This document shows, piece after piece, positions 53,928 through 64,000 of a stretch of 64,000 nucleotides of DNA; positions within the stretch are counted from its first letter, which is position 1; each line of letters starts with the position of its first letter. The DNA is taken from positions 1,166,001 to 1,230,000 of the forward strand of contig JACVTC010000022.1 of assembly GCA_016946835.1 (NCBI GenBank), written 5' to 3'. A program made the position numbers and the translations under genes. The DNA is from Neocallimastix lanati (nom. inval.) (lineage: Eukaryota > Neocallimastigomycota > Neocallimastigomycetes > Neocallimastigales > Neocallimastigaceae). The notes beneath the pieces are model-generated. The model searched no databases. It saw only the letters and a program-made list of their open reading frames with translations, and was not told where the DNA came from.

Positions 53928-54186
53928 AAAAAAAAAAAAAAAAAAATTAATTATTTAATTATTTATTTATTAGTTGTTATTTATTAATTAATTATTAAAT
54001 ATTTATCAATAAATTTTGTCAACTTTTTTCATTATTGATGAAGGATTAGGTTTAAATAAATTTATTAGATTTTATATGTTCATTAATATTTTTAATATTT
54101 ATTTTTTTTATTTTTTTTATAACATTGCTCAATTCAAGGTATTATAAACTAATTTTATTATTAAAAATTTTTTTTAAAAAAAAATT

Positions 54187-54377
54187 AAATAAAATTAATC
54201 TAGTGCGTTTCGCAATCGTGCATTTCACATTGTGGCGTATTTTTAAAAAGAGTATTTATTATTTATTTAATTATTACTTATTTAATTATTATTTAATTAT
54301 TAAAGAACAAGACACATATAAAAATACGCCATATTGTGAAATGCAAGATTGCGAAACGCACTAGATTAATTTTATTT
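54187..54377. repeat. Fold-back inverted repeat, 59-bp arms
   Basis: Arms 54187-54245 and 54319-54377 are reverse complements with three mismatches and a 73-nt A/T loop. Each arm runs from AAATAAAATTAATC through TAGTGCGTTTCGCAATC to TGGCGTATTTTTA. Confidence 0.85.
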
Positions 54378-54648
54378 AATAAATAATAATTAAATAAATA
54401 ATAAATACTCTTTTTTTATATATATATAATTTATTAATATTCAATTATAAAAATAATTTTTATAATTCTTTTTAATAGAATTATTATTTCATTTGAAATA
54501 GTTATTTAATAATATATTCAATTGAAAAAATATATTATTATTTCTTTAAAATAATAATTACTTATATAATTATTTATGATTGTATAGAATATCTTAAAAT
54601 TGTATGGCTTTATTTAGATAATATTATACGCCACATTGTGAAATGTAC
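54203..54648. mobile_element. MITE-like element, copy 2 (with fold-back 5' part)
   Basis: The left terminus GTGCGTTTCGCAATCGTGC and the right terminus (reading inward GTACATTTCACAATGTGGCG) match those of 11679-12006. The interior 54374-54648 is homologous to the interior of that copy. The extra inverted arm and loop at the left distinguish it and look like an internal duplication-inversion or a nested insertion. Confidence 0.7.
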
Positions 54649-54998
54649 AATCCCCAATAAAATATATGTAATTTAACCCTTTAAATGTTGTATTGAGTTT
54701 TTTTTTTGTTTTATTACTTTAATATAATATTGTTTCAATAATATTTTATTAATTACTATTACTATTATATTTCATATATGATATTATTTATTATATGAAA
54801 ATATAAGAAATAACTAAAATATAAAATAAATATATTAAAAATACGTTTAAATATATATTCACTTTTATTGATAAATACTTTAAACTCAAATTCTAGAATA
54901 ATTATTAATATATTTACTTCTATTATTTATTTTAATAATACAAATTTTTAACCTTTAATAAGACTTTTTGGTTGTCTGTTTTTTTTAGTTTTTTTTTC

Positions 54999-55038
<40 letters not shown>

Positions 55039-55079
55039 TTTAAACAACTAATAATGAAATTAAAGAAATATAAAATAAT

Positions 55080-55451
55080 GGGAGAGTTGCATTTCGCCAT
55101 GTTGCATTTCGCCAAGTGGCTTATTGATATAAATAAATGAATGAATAAATAAATAAAAATTCAAAATAATTTTTTTAAACTTGTTTTTATTATATTTTAT
55201 AATAGATATTTTTTAAAGTAAAATAATTATTAATAAAATTTAATTATAAAAATAAATTTAATTATAAAGATATATTTTAATATTTAAAAAATAATATTAT
55301 AAATATATATTTATTATATTTATTTATTTATTTATTTATTTAATAATTCTCAATTTGGCGAAAAGCAACTTGGCGAAATACAATTTGGCGAAATGCCACA
55401 TTTTTTAATACGCCACATGCTTTCAAAAAATTGGCGAAATGCCCCACACCC
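55080..55451. mobile_element. Composite MITE-like element with repeated TTTCGCCA motifs
   Basis: The left end is GGGAGAGTTGCATTTCGCCA followed by a second TTGCATTTCGCCAAGTGGC. The right end, read inward, is GGGTGTGGGGCATTTCGCCA, followed by three more GGCATTTCGCC-like copies. Both ends therefore carry arrays of the same outward motif around an A/T core. Similar motifs occur at 18265-18310 inside the MULE. No ORF. Confidence 0.6.
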
Positions 55452-55560
55452 ATGTTATTAGATTACAAGGAGGTTGCATTTCGCCAAGACACATTTCATT
55501 CATTTACACTTCTAACCCTTTAATGGTTTCTTTAATAATAAAATAAATAAATAATATGAA

Positions 55561-55598
55561 TCTAGTGCGTTTTGCACTATTGCGAAATGCACGATCCC
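55561..55598. repeat. Minimal inverted-terminus fragment
   Basis: TCTAGTGCGTTTTGCACTA is followed immediately by TTGCGAAATGCACGATCCC, i.e. left and right MITE termini joined with no interior. A further lone TTGCATTTCGCCAAG lies at 55474. Confidence 0.55.
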
Positions 55599-56206
55599 AA
55601 TTAATATGTTACGATATAAAACATATAAATAATATAAATGAAAATATAAAAATTTCAAAAATTTTAAAAATAAATAATAATTATAATAATAACTATAATT
55701 AATAATAATAATTAATAATAAAATTTTATTATAATAAAAATTTAAATGAATAAAGTATATTTTTATTATTTTTATATTATGAATTATAGATTTTGACTTT
55801 TTTCTTTTCTTCTTCTTCTCCTTATTATTATTATTATTCTTAAATTAGTTTAGTTTATCAGTAGAATTTTTTTTTTCTAATTTTTATATTATTTTTTAAT
55901 ATTATTAATATAAATCAAATTTTTTACTGAGCTAAATTAATTTAATTATTAAATTTTTAAAATATTTGCTTGATAAAACATATCCTTTAGTGATAAATTT
56001 AATAACTTGACTATATTATATATATTTTAGCATATATTTTATTTTTAGAGTTTTATTTTTATTTTTATTTTTATTTTTAATTTTATTATTATTATTATTA
56101 TTATTATTTTATTTTATTTTTTTTTTTTGAAAATAAATTAATGTTATCTACAAAGATAAATCGATATGGGTTGAATATTTGTACTGGTATAATCTTTTAC
56201 ATAAAT

Positions 56207-57281
56207 CTATTCTTCATCTTCGTCTTCATCATCAAATTTATGACTGTGTATTAAAGCTAAAGCTTCTTTCATGTTATAATGTTCAGCTCTCTTCTTCTTG
56301 AATTCTTCACGTTTTTTACGTTCTTTGTTTACATTTTATTCATTTTAAATATATGATATAAAATTTATAAAAAAGATAATAATGTACAAGAAATATTAAT
56401 AATTTTTAATAATCTTTAAAAAAAAATGCACTTTATTAATTTTGTAAAATTATTAATATTTCAATGTTTTTTTATTTTTTTAATTCTATTTAATATAATT
56501 TATATACCTTCTTCTGTTTCTTCTTCTTCACTATCATCATTCCAATCATCATTTTGAACATCAGATGGATTTTCATTTTCGAAATCTTCATTACTTCCAC
56601 CTAATGAAAAATCTGGCATCTCTTGTTTTTCTGCTTCTAAGGCCATAGTTAATTCAACTGGTTCAACAGCAGCTAATATATTTTAAATTTAATTATTAAT
56701 AAATTAATATAATTTTCAATTATTATTACTTATTATTATTTATTATTATTTATTATTATTTATTATTATTTATTTTATTTTATCTTTTTTATCCTTTTAT
56801 TTTTTATCTTTTTTATTTTTTTTATTTTTTATCTTTTTTATTTTTTTTATTTTTTTTATTTTTATTTATTTATTTTTTCTACGCATCAATTAATTTTTAT
56901 TCAAATTTTTTATATTTTAAATTTTAAATCTTTAATTTTAAGTATAATAAATATTAACTAATTGTTTTTTAATAATAACAATATAAAATACTTATTATCT
57001 TATTGTTATTATTATTAATGAATAAAAAATTATATAAAAATAATAATAATTTAAAAATTATTATATGATAATTTTATAAATTTTACTGAAAAATATTGCA
57101 ATAATTATAATTATATTAATTTTTTAATATTAAATTTTAATCAATTTTTAACTTATATAATTTAATTAATCAAAGTTTTAATTGATTAAATAACATCTCA
57201 TTTTAAAGATTTTTTATTTCTTTAAATTAAAATACAATTTCATTTTAATATAGTTATTTATTATATTTCCATGTGCCTTTT

Positions 57282-57313
<32 letters not shown>

Positions 57314-57486
57314 TTTACTTTATTATTGTAAAATAAAAGTTTATATTAAAATTACCAGTGTGACCATATACTTCATCTTTATCAATATTGTATCTAATGA
57401 ATGGAGTTTTTGGTTCAGTAATCTTCATAGTTTTTCCTCTATCTGCTTCTGTCATCATAATATTATCTTCATCCCAACGAATTTTT

Positions 57487-57560
<74 letters not shown>

Positions 57561-57927
57561 AAAAATAAATAAGTAAATAAATAATAAATAAAAAAATAGA
57601 TAAATAAAAATAATAATATTTTTATATAATTATTGTGGTATAATATTTAATATTGTATATAGATTTATTATTGCAAATATCATACAAATATTAATATATA
57701 TATATATATATAAATTTTAACAATAATTAGTATATAAATATTTATTATAATTAATTTTGTTTATTATAATTTTGTAATTTTTTTTATTTGATATGTATTA
57801 AACATCTTAAATAATTTATTTATAAATATTATTAAAATATATTCAATAATTACGGTAAGTTTTTATCAATGCTTCCATTGCTGCTTCCGTGTTTAAGAAT
57901 ACCTTTTGTCTTTGGAGGAGTTTCCAT
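56207..57927 (-). CDS. PPP1R2: Protein phosphatase inhibitor 2 (PPP1R2/Glc8 family)
   Basis: Four exons, 57927-57854, 57489-57356, 56672-56508 and 56322-56207, encode 162 aa. Hallmarks are the N-terminal KGILK docking motif (residues 8-12), IRWDEDNI (about 28-35), KITEPKTPF (47-55, with the conserved Thr-Pro phosphosite at T53) and an acidic middle. The C-terminal REEFKKKRAEHYNMKEALAL resembles the HYNE helix that enters the PP1 active site. The family binds and restrains the PP1 catalytic subunit and acts as its chaperone. The protein ends in an acidic D/E tail. Intrinsically disordered, as expected. Exon phases agree. Confidence 0.88.
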
Positions 57928-59340
57928 TTTAAAATATTATATTAAATTTGTAATTATATATTCCTGAGATTTTAATTATATGCTTTATATACATATTTTT
58001 GTTAAGTTTGTAGAATATAATATTTATATATACATAAATAAAAAAAAATAATAATATTAGAAGTATGCTTTTTTGTATTTTCAGTAATATATTTTGATTT
58101 TATTTTAATTTATTTCTTTTAATATTAAAATCTTTTCTATTTTTATATGGCTGTTATCTATATCTTATTAAATTCAATATATATATATTATGTTGTTATA
58201 AAAAATATTTCTATACATTAATAATATTAATATGATTTTTCATATTTTGAAAACTTTGAAATACTTTACAATTTTATTATAAAATTTAATAATTTGTCTT
58301 TTAAATATTTTAGTTTATGCAAAATATTTATTCTTTTATTATATATATTAGAAGAAAAAGATGAACTTGTAATTAAAAGTTTAGTTTGCGTATTTTATAT
58401 TATTTTATATTTTTCTATTAAATTAAATTAAATTGATTAATATTAATCTAATTTAAGCATTCATAGATATATGTATATATACACGTGTATATATAATTAA
58501 TGTTTCCAGAAGTTACTTTTTTAAACGATTAATGTAAAAGCCATTGTATTTAAAAATGTATTTATACCATTGAAAATGATTTAAACTGGAAATCTAAATC
58601 TTTAAGATTATGATTCCGTCAATTGAACATATATGTCCCAATCATGTTAAAATTTCATAATTGATTTAAAAATATGAAGATTATATAATAAATAATAAAT
58701 AAAACTTTGATAAAATTTAAAAACAAAAATTATAGTCTTAAAAAGCTTTATATGGGTATTTGAATATATGAATATGAATACTATATATTAATTTAATGAA
58801 TAACAGTAATATATTAATGATAAAAATATAATAATTTCATAAATATACTAAATAAATAACAATTTCATTAATAAATAATAAAATCTTATTATAAATAACA
58901 TTAAATTTAATTTATTTATAATTAATAATTAAACATGTAATATTATTATAAATATAATAGATATAATAAATTAAACTTATTATTTATATAGTATTTATAA
59001 TTATTGTTGAATTTTATTATAAATATAATATTTATAATAATATTTATAATTATTGAATTTTATTATTAATTGTTATTACATATCATATAGTTTAATAAAA
59101 TGTTAAAATGATAAACAATTTTATTTAATATATAATAAATACTTTAGAAAAATCAAGAAATTATCTTTAAGTTAATCTAATGGAATATAATTTAATTTAC
59201 AAATATTATGAAACATATAAATGTATATAAAATGATATCTATAAGCAAAAAATATTTTAATAAAACTAGCATTTAGTTCAAAAAGAAAAAAATTACATAA
59301 TTTACATATATTTAGCTTTTAATATATTTAATAAAAAATA

Positions 59341-59375
<35 letters not shown>

Positions 59376-60346
59376 ATTGTATAATATGTGATTACTACTA
59401 ATGAATAATATTTAAATTTTTTTTTTTTTTTATGTTGAAAATTATTATGATGTTTTGACAATTAAATAAAAATTATATTTGGTTTGTTCATTGTATGTAT
59501 TTTGTTTTTATTATTTTTTCATGAAACCATAAAGTGAAATATCTTTAAATTTAATTATTTATTATGGAATTTATACTATAATTCTTACATGTCTCAATTT
59601 TTTTTATGAAAGATTTTTTTTTTATTATTACTTGTATTTGAAACTATAAACAAAGATATCTTTAATTATTTTTTTATGAAACTTTTACGATATTAATATT
59701 AATTCTTACAAGTCCCTATTATTTTTATGGAAGAATTTTTTTTTTTTTTTTTTTTAAACAACAATTATTATAATTATATAGTTTCAAAAATCAAAAGAGT
59801 GTTTTTTAATTATACTTTTTTAATTAAAAATATATGCATTATATAAATAATCTCAATTTTTTATATATATATATATTAAAATTTTTATAAATAATCAATT
59901 ATTATAATAATTTAATATTTAAATTTTAATTTTATTGTAACTAGAATAACGTTATCTTAAAAATAAAAGTTAACATATATATATTTTAATAAATCTTAAA
60001 ATCTTAATAATTTATAAAGTAATAAATTATTAAACGCTTTTTATTTTTAATTTGATATTAAAAGGTATATAATTCATATCTCATTTTAAAAGTAATAAAA
60101 ATATATCTTTATAAATATTTTTTTTTTTTTTTTTTTTTTTAGAATAAATAATTTTAAAAAAAAAACAAGGATTATTTAATAAATAAATGATTTTTAGAAG
60201 TAATAGTTAAGTTGTAATTATGTTCAAATATAAATAATCATGTATATTAATTTACATCCAAAGTTACTAAGCGTTGATATAGAATTTAAAAATTTAGGAT
60301 TTATAAATCTTTTAGAAATTAATTAATGATAATAAATGTATAGATG

Positions 60347-60382
<36 letters not shown>

Positions 60383-60684
60383 TTTTGAAATATAAATATA
60401 ATAATATTTATTTATTTATTGCAATTTAATAAAATGATATTTATAATACTAATAATGTTTGGTTATTATTTTTTTTTTTCAACATATATTATATATCGAA
60501 GTTTTTCTTATGATAAATATAATAATTAAAATATTTATTATGATTTTTATTAATATTATTAATATTATTTTTTTTTAAATATATATATTAATTAACTTTT
60601 TATTATTTATAATTATTATATTATTATTCAAATTTTATTATTATACATAATTCTTATGAACGATTATCATATAAAAAAATAAAA

Positions 60685-60715
<31 letters not shown>

Positions 60716-60818
60716 CTAGAAAAAGCAATAATATATATATAAGGATTTAATTAAAATATTATATAAGTGGGAAACTCAGTAATAAATAAATATAAAATAT
60801 TTTTAATCATTTAAAAAA
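57928..60818. other. 2.9-kb divergent intergenic region PPP1R2/F-box gene
   Basis: A/T-rich throughout, with poly-T runs (59343-59370, 59736-59754, 60120-60140), (ATT)n at 60348-60379 and a poly-A run (60689-60714) near the F-box gene. A slightly more complex stretch at 58490-58680 has no open frame. No gene or RNA is recognised. Confidence 0.55.
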
Positions 60819-62387
60819 ATGGATAATATAAGTTTGGATGATGACGATTATTTCGAGGATATTGATTTAGATGCCGACAATCCAACTGATGAAAAAGTTG
60901 AAGAAGAAAATGAAGAACATAATCGTTGGCAACTTATTCATGAAAAATTAGTTCATGAAGAACGGGAAGAAAAACAAATAGCTCAGCAATACAATGGACA
61001 TGAAGATGCACCTATATATGATAATTTAGAAAATAAGGAGAAAGAAACGTTAAAGAAATTAGGAGATAACTCATTATTAAATTTTACCAGTCTAATGGGA
61101 AAAATAGAAGAAATGCACATTTCGCAACCAGAAAATACTGAAGGAAGTAAAGAAGACGATAAAACTCATTTAAATGAGGGTAAAAAGAGTAAATATTCAT
61201 TTACTTCTCTTCCAGGTAGAATTCAACTTGAAATTCTTTCGTATTGTTCTGAGGCAGATCTTTTCAATTGCCTTCAAACTAATTTCCAAATTTCAAGAGC
61301 TGCTGCAATTATATTATGGGGTTCTCAATTACATTTTGGTACTAATGATAAAGAACGTTTAAAACTTTTTGTTGGTGCCTTAAACAGAAAACCTCAAATT
61401 CACCCATATGCCACTTATGTTCAGACAGTCTCTATTGAAAATATTATAGATGAAATTCCAATGTATACTAGACAACCATGCTGGATATTAGTAAGAGAAT
61501 TATTGTTCCATTGTAGTAAGAATATTCGTAGACTTAAATTAGGTTTCCAAGATGAGAAATTTTTTGATGTTAAATCATTAGAAGTTCCTGAAATATATTT
61601 TTCATGCTTGGAAGAATTAGATATTGAAGCTTATAGTGATGTTTCACCAGAATTTGTTACTGATTTATTAAAACGTTGTGAAGCAAATGGAAGATTAAAA
61701 AGATTATCCATTCCAAATTGTTTCTGGAGTTTCATTCCATATTCTGTCATTGGTGAAATTGTTCGTGTCGGATCATCACTTGCACTTTTAGATCTTAGTG
61801 CCTATAAACAATCACCAAAGCAAAGCATTGAAGATTTACCGAAATTATCAACTGAAGCCCAAATAAAGGAATATAATGATCTTATGTTGATGCTGGCTAA
61901 TACATGTAAAAATTTACAGTTCTTAAATCTTTCGCATAATATGTATATTTATGATACAGTTGTGGAACAATTTTTAGTTAATAATACCAAATTGGAGCGT
62001 ATTAATTTGGAAGATACACATCTTTCAGATTATACTTTATTAGCTTTATCTCATTCTGCTCCACAAACTATAAGTTTTATTGAATTAAAGTGCGGTTTTA
62101 TTGATAATCAAGGTAATGAAAATGTCGCTTATCCACCAACTACAAAATTTACCACTTCATTGGTGGAAATGTTATTAAAAGAATTGAATAATCGTAAGAG
62201 TTTATGCGATGTTATTGGTTTATCACTTCCAGATCGTTTGATTCAACCTGGTTCAACTTCATTAATATCTACTAAAGTTTGGTTAAATCAATTAGAAGGA
62301 TGTACATTAGATGAAGAATTAAATAGCACTAATGAATCTGGTTGGAGAAAATGGAGAAAATATGGAAAGCTTAGAGTTCTTGTTTAA
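60819..62387 (+). CDS. F-box/LRR protein
   Basis: A single uninterrupted 522-aa frame with no intron, unlike nearly all neighbours. The N-terminus is acidic (LDDDDYFEDIDLDAD). The F-box is at about 127-172 (YSFTSLPGRIQLEILSYCSE ... LWGSQLHF). Leucine-rich repeats follow to about residue 450 (e.g. NIRRLKLGF, LEELDIEAYSD, LKRLSIPNC, LQFLNLSHN, LERINLEDT). The C-terminus ends WRKWRKYGKLRVLV. F-box proteins of this kind link substrates to SCF ubiquitin ligases through Skp1. The substrate cannot be read from the sequence, and I do not assign an orthologue. Start: first ATG in AAAAAAATGG context after an in-frame stop. Confidence 0.9.
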   Translation: MDNISLDDDDYFEDIDLDADNPTDEKVEEENEEHNRWQLIHEKLVHEEREEKQIAQQYNGHEDAPIYDNLENKEKETLKKLGDNSLLNFTSLMGKIEEMHISQPENTEGSKEDDKTHLNEGKKSKYSFTSLPGRIQLEILSYCSEADLFNCLQTNFQISRAAAIILWGSQLHFGTNDKERLKLFVGALNRKPQIHPYATYVQTVSIENIIDEIPMYTRQPCWILVRELLFHCSKNIRRLKLGFQDEKFFDVKSLEVPEIYFSCLEELDIEAYSDVSPEFVTDLLKRCEANGRLKRLSIPNCFWSFIPYSVIGEIVRVGSSLALLDLSAYKQSPKQSIEDLPKLSTEAQIKEYNDLMLMLANTCKNLQFLNLSHNMYIYDTVVEQFLVNNTKLERINLEDTHLSDYTLLALSHSAPQTISFIELKCGFIDNQGNENVAYPPTTKFTTSLVEMLLKELNNRKSLCDVIGLSLPDRLIQPGSTSLISTKVWLNQLEGCTLDEELNSTNESGWRKWRKYGKLRVLV

Positions 62388-62830
62388 TATCATATAATAA
62401 TAAATTATATATAAACTTAGTAATTAATTATTTTACCGATAATAATAATAATAATAATATCAGTAATAACATTTCAATAAAATAGTATTTATCAATATAT
62501 AATGTAAAAATATAAAAAATAGGATTGAAACCATTAGAAAATAAAAGAAAATAAAGAAAATTTAAACAAAATATTAGATATATATATATATAAACCTAAA
62601 AATATAAAAACAAATAAATTTAAGAAAATATTTTTACTAATGAGAAAAAAAAAAAAAAAAAAAAAAGAGGTAATAAAATAAAAAAACCTTTAATTTGGAA
62701 AAAAAAAAAAAAAAAAAAAAAAAAAGAAAATAATAGAAGAGACTGAAAAAAACAATGAATATATTATATATAATAAATATTATTTTAATTAAAAAATATA
62801 ATAATTGTATATTATGAATTACACGTAATC

Positions 62831-62864
<34 letters not shown>

Positions 62865-63262
62865 AAAAATATAAAAATAATAAAATCATAAAAAAATATA
62901 AAGAAAAAAAAAAAAAAACATAAACGTAATTTGATAAAAATAAAAAAAATGAAAAAAGTAATATTTTTTATTTTTTATTTTTTTATTTTTTATTTTTTAT
63001 TTTTTATTTTTTATTTTTTATTTTTTATTTTTTATTTTTTATTTTATTTTATTTAAAAATAACTGTAAATATGTTGAAGTGATAATGAATATTATTAAAT
63101 ATTTCATTTGGATGGGTTATATATATATATATATATAATAAAAAATTAATTTAATTTTGATCATTATTATAAAAATTTAAATTTTTAATAAGGTTTATTA
63201 TATTTTCATATATTAGATTTATTTAAATTAAATAATGCTTTCTTTATAACCTTATAACATAT

Positions 63263-63299
<37 letters not shown>

Positions 63300-63497
63300 T
63301 ATATATATAATTTTTAATTCAAATAAAGATTTAAAATATTTTTCTTTATATATTAATGAAGTAATAAAGTAAATTGATTATTTTTCTATTAATAAAATAT
63401 TATTTATTATTTATATATTATTATAGAAATTTTATATATACATACATACATACATATATATATATATATATTTTGGACTGGTTGTTTTAATTCGAAT
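62388..63497. other. Tandem intergenic region F-box gene/CWF19L1
   Basis: 1.1 kb of F-box gene 3' flank and next promoter. It contains four poly-A runs (62645-62925), an (ATTTTTT)n array, a 36-nt T run (63267-63296 region) and (CATA)n/(TA)n at about 63440-63470. No gene is seen. Confidence 0.6.
62967..63045. repeat. (ATTTTTT)n heptamer array
   Basis: About eleven tandem TTTTTTA units. Confidence 0.8.
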
Positions 63498-63518
63498 ATG
63501 TCCTCAAAAATGTAAGAT

Positions 63519-63553
<35 letters not shown>

Positions 63554-64000
63554 AAATGGAGATATATAATTAATAACGTAAATAATTATTAATACTAATA
63601 TTAATAATAATAAAATAATGATATAAATATTATTTATTCATAAAATAAATAAATAAATTAAATAATAAAAACAACAACAATAATAATAATAATAAACTTT
63701 TTCTTAATTGTAATAGTCTTGTAACAGGTTCTATTAATGGAAAATTTTCAAGTTTCTTTAAAAAAATTAAAAATTTAAATACAAAATATGGACCATTTGA
63801 AAGTTTATTTTGCGTTGGTGATTTTTTTTCTGATACATTAAATAATGATTATGAAACATTGATTCAAAATAAAATTGAGAGTAATTTTTCAAATTTAGAT
63901 TGTTGAAATTTTATTACATAAAATTAATAAAATTGATAATTAATTTGTTATATATAATTACATATATTCATTAAATAGTTGCAATTCCAACATATTTTAT
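63498..64000 (+). CDS. CWF19L1: CWF19L1/Drn1 homologue, 5' part
   Basis: The gene runs off the window. Exon 1 is only 14 nt (63498-63511), followed by exon 2 at 63717-63880 and exon 3 from 63979. The joined protein begins MSSKILVTGSINGKFSSFFK, then KIKNLNTKYGPFESLFCVGD, FFSD and, across the second intron, IAIPTYF. This is the N-terminal metallophosphoesterase-like domain of Cwf19-like protein 1 (yeast Drn1), which has the pattern VxGxxxGxFxxLFxR ... FDxLxCVGxFF ... IPTYF. Drn1 assists intron-lariat debranching and associates with the post-catalytic spliceosome. The junction phases (2, then 1) are consistent. Confidence 0.82.

Larger units (their letters stand above)
52592..56206. other. 3.6-kb gene-free region with MITE cluster
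   Basis: No host gene is seen between the phosphatase start and the PPP1R2-like gene's 3' end. It contains ATTATTT-type repeats (53660-53810), a small structured insert (53844-53927), a fold-back MITE (54187-54648), a composite element (55080-55451) and further terminal-motif fragments (55475-55490, 55561-55598). Confidence 0.65.

Overview
The window is nuclear DNA of an extremely AT-rich eukaryote, most likely an anaerobic gut fungus (Neocallimastigomycota). Intergenic and intronic DNA is almost pure A+T, with long homopolymers, (AAT)n, (ATTT)n and (ATTTT)n runs. Coding exons stand out by their higher G+C. Nearly all genes carry short introns of about 90-350 bp with GTAWRT-like donors and TAG/AAG acceptors. 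The genes are eukaryotic housekeeping families. Two point to an early-diverging fungus: a Pkr1-type V-ATPase assembly factor (a fungal family) and a KDEL-terminated GRP94, which the better-known yeasts and moulds lack. The organism call is inference, and no rRNA or tRNA gene is present to test it.

Layout. 1-5.1 kb: 3' part of RIC1 (+). 6.2-9.0 kb: ER Hsp90/GRP94 (-). 9.0-14.8 kb: gene-poor, with a MITE-like repeat at 11.7-12.0 kb. 14.8-15.7 kb: unrecognised 278-aa protein (-). 16.6-17.0 kb: (ATTTT)n array. 17.2-17.7 kb: PKR1-like (-). 17.96-23.61 kb: a 5.65-kb Mutator-like (MULE) transposon with about 51-bp terminal inverted repeats, a 9-10 bp target duplication, a decayed transposase and a 2.2-kb (ATTTT)n/minisatellite core. 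It is inserted in an older, G+C-richer non-coding element that continues to 25.18 kb. 25.9-27.6 kb: proteasome RPN8 (+). 28.7-30.6 kb: cohesin acetyltransferase ECO1 (-). 31.3-34.3 kb: TFIIH p52/TFB2 (+). 35.0-41.2 kb: CTR9 of the Paf1 complex (-, 20 exons). 43.4-44.4 kb: TIM22 (-). 45.6-46.4 kb: broken ELP2-like WD40 fragment (+). 47.4-52.6 kb: synaptojanin-like Sac1/5-phosphatase (-). 52.6-56.2 kb: gene-free stretch with several MITEs and a small structured insert. 56.2-57.9 kb: protein phosphatase inhibitor 2 (-). 60.8-62.4 kb: F-box/LRR protein (+, intronless). 63.5 kb to the end: start of a CWF19L1/Drn1 homologue (+).

The genes do not form a pathway. They cover Golgi trafficking, ER folding, V-ATPase assembly, proteolysis, sister-chromatid cohesion, transcription and repair, organelle protein import, phosphoinositide turnover, PP1 control and splicing. 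RIC1/GRP94, RPN8/ECO1 and TFB2/CTR9 are convergent pairs. ECO1/TFB2 are divergent and share about 0.8 kb of upstream DNA. Exon models below were assembled by hand from splice signals, reading phase and family resemblance, and each complete model sums to a multiple of three. The most unusual DNA is the nested transposon complex at 17.8-25.2 kb and the related MITE cluster at 53.8-55.6 kb.
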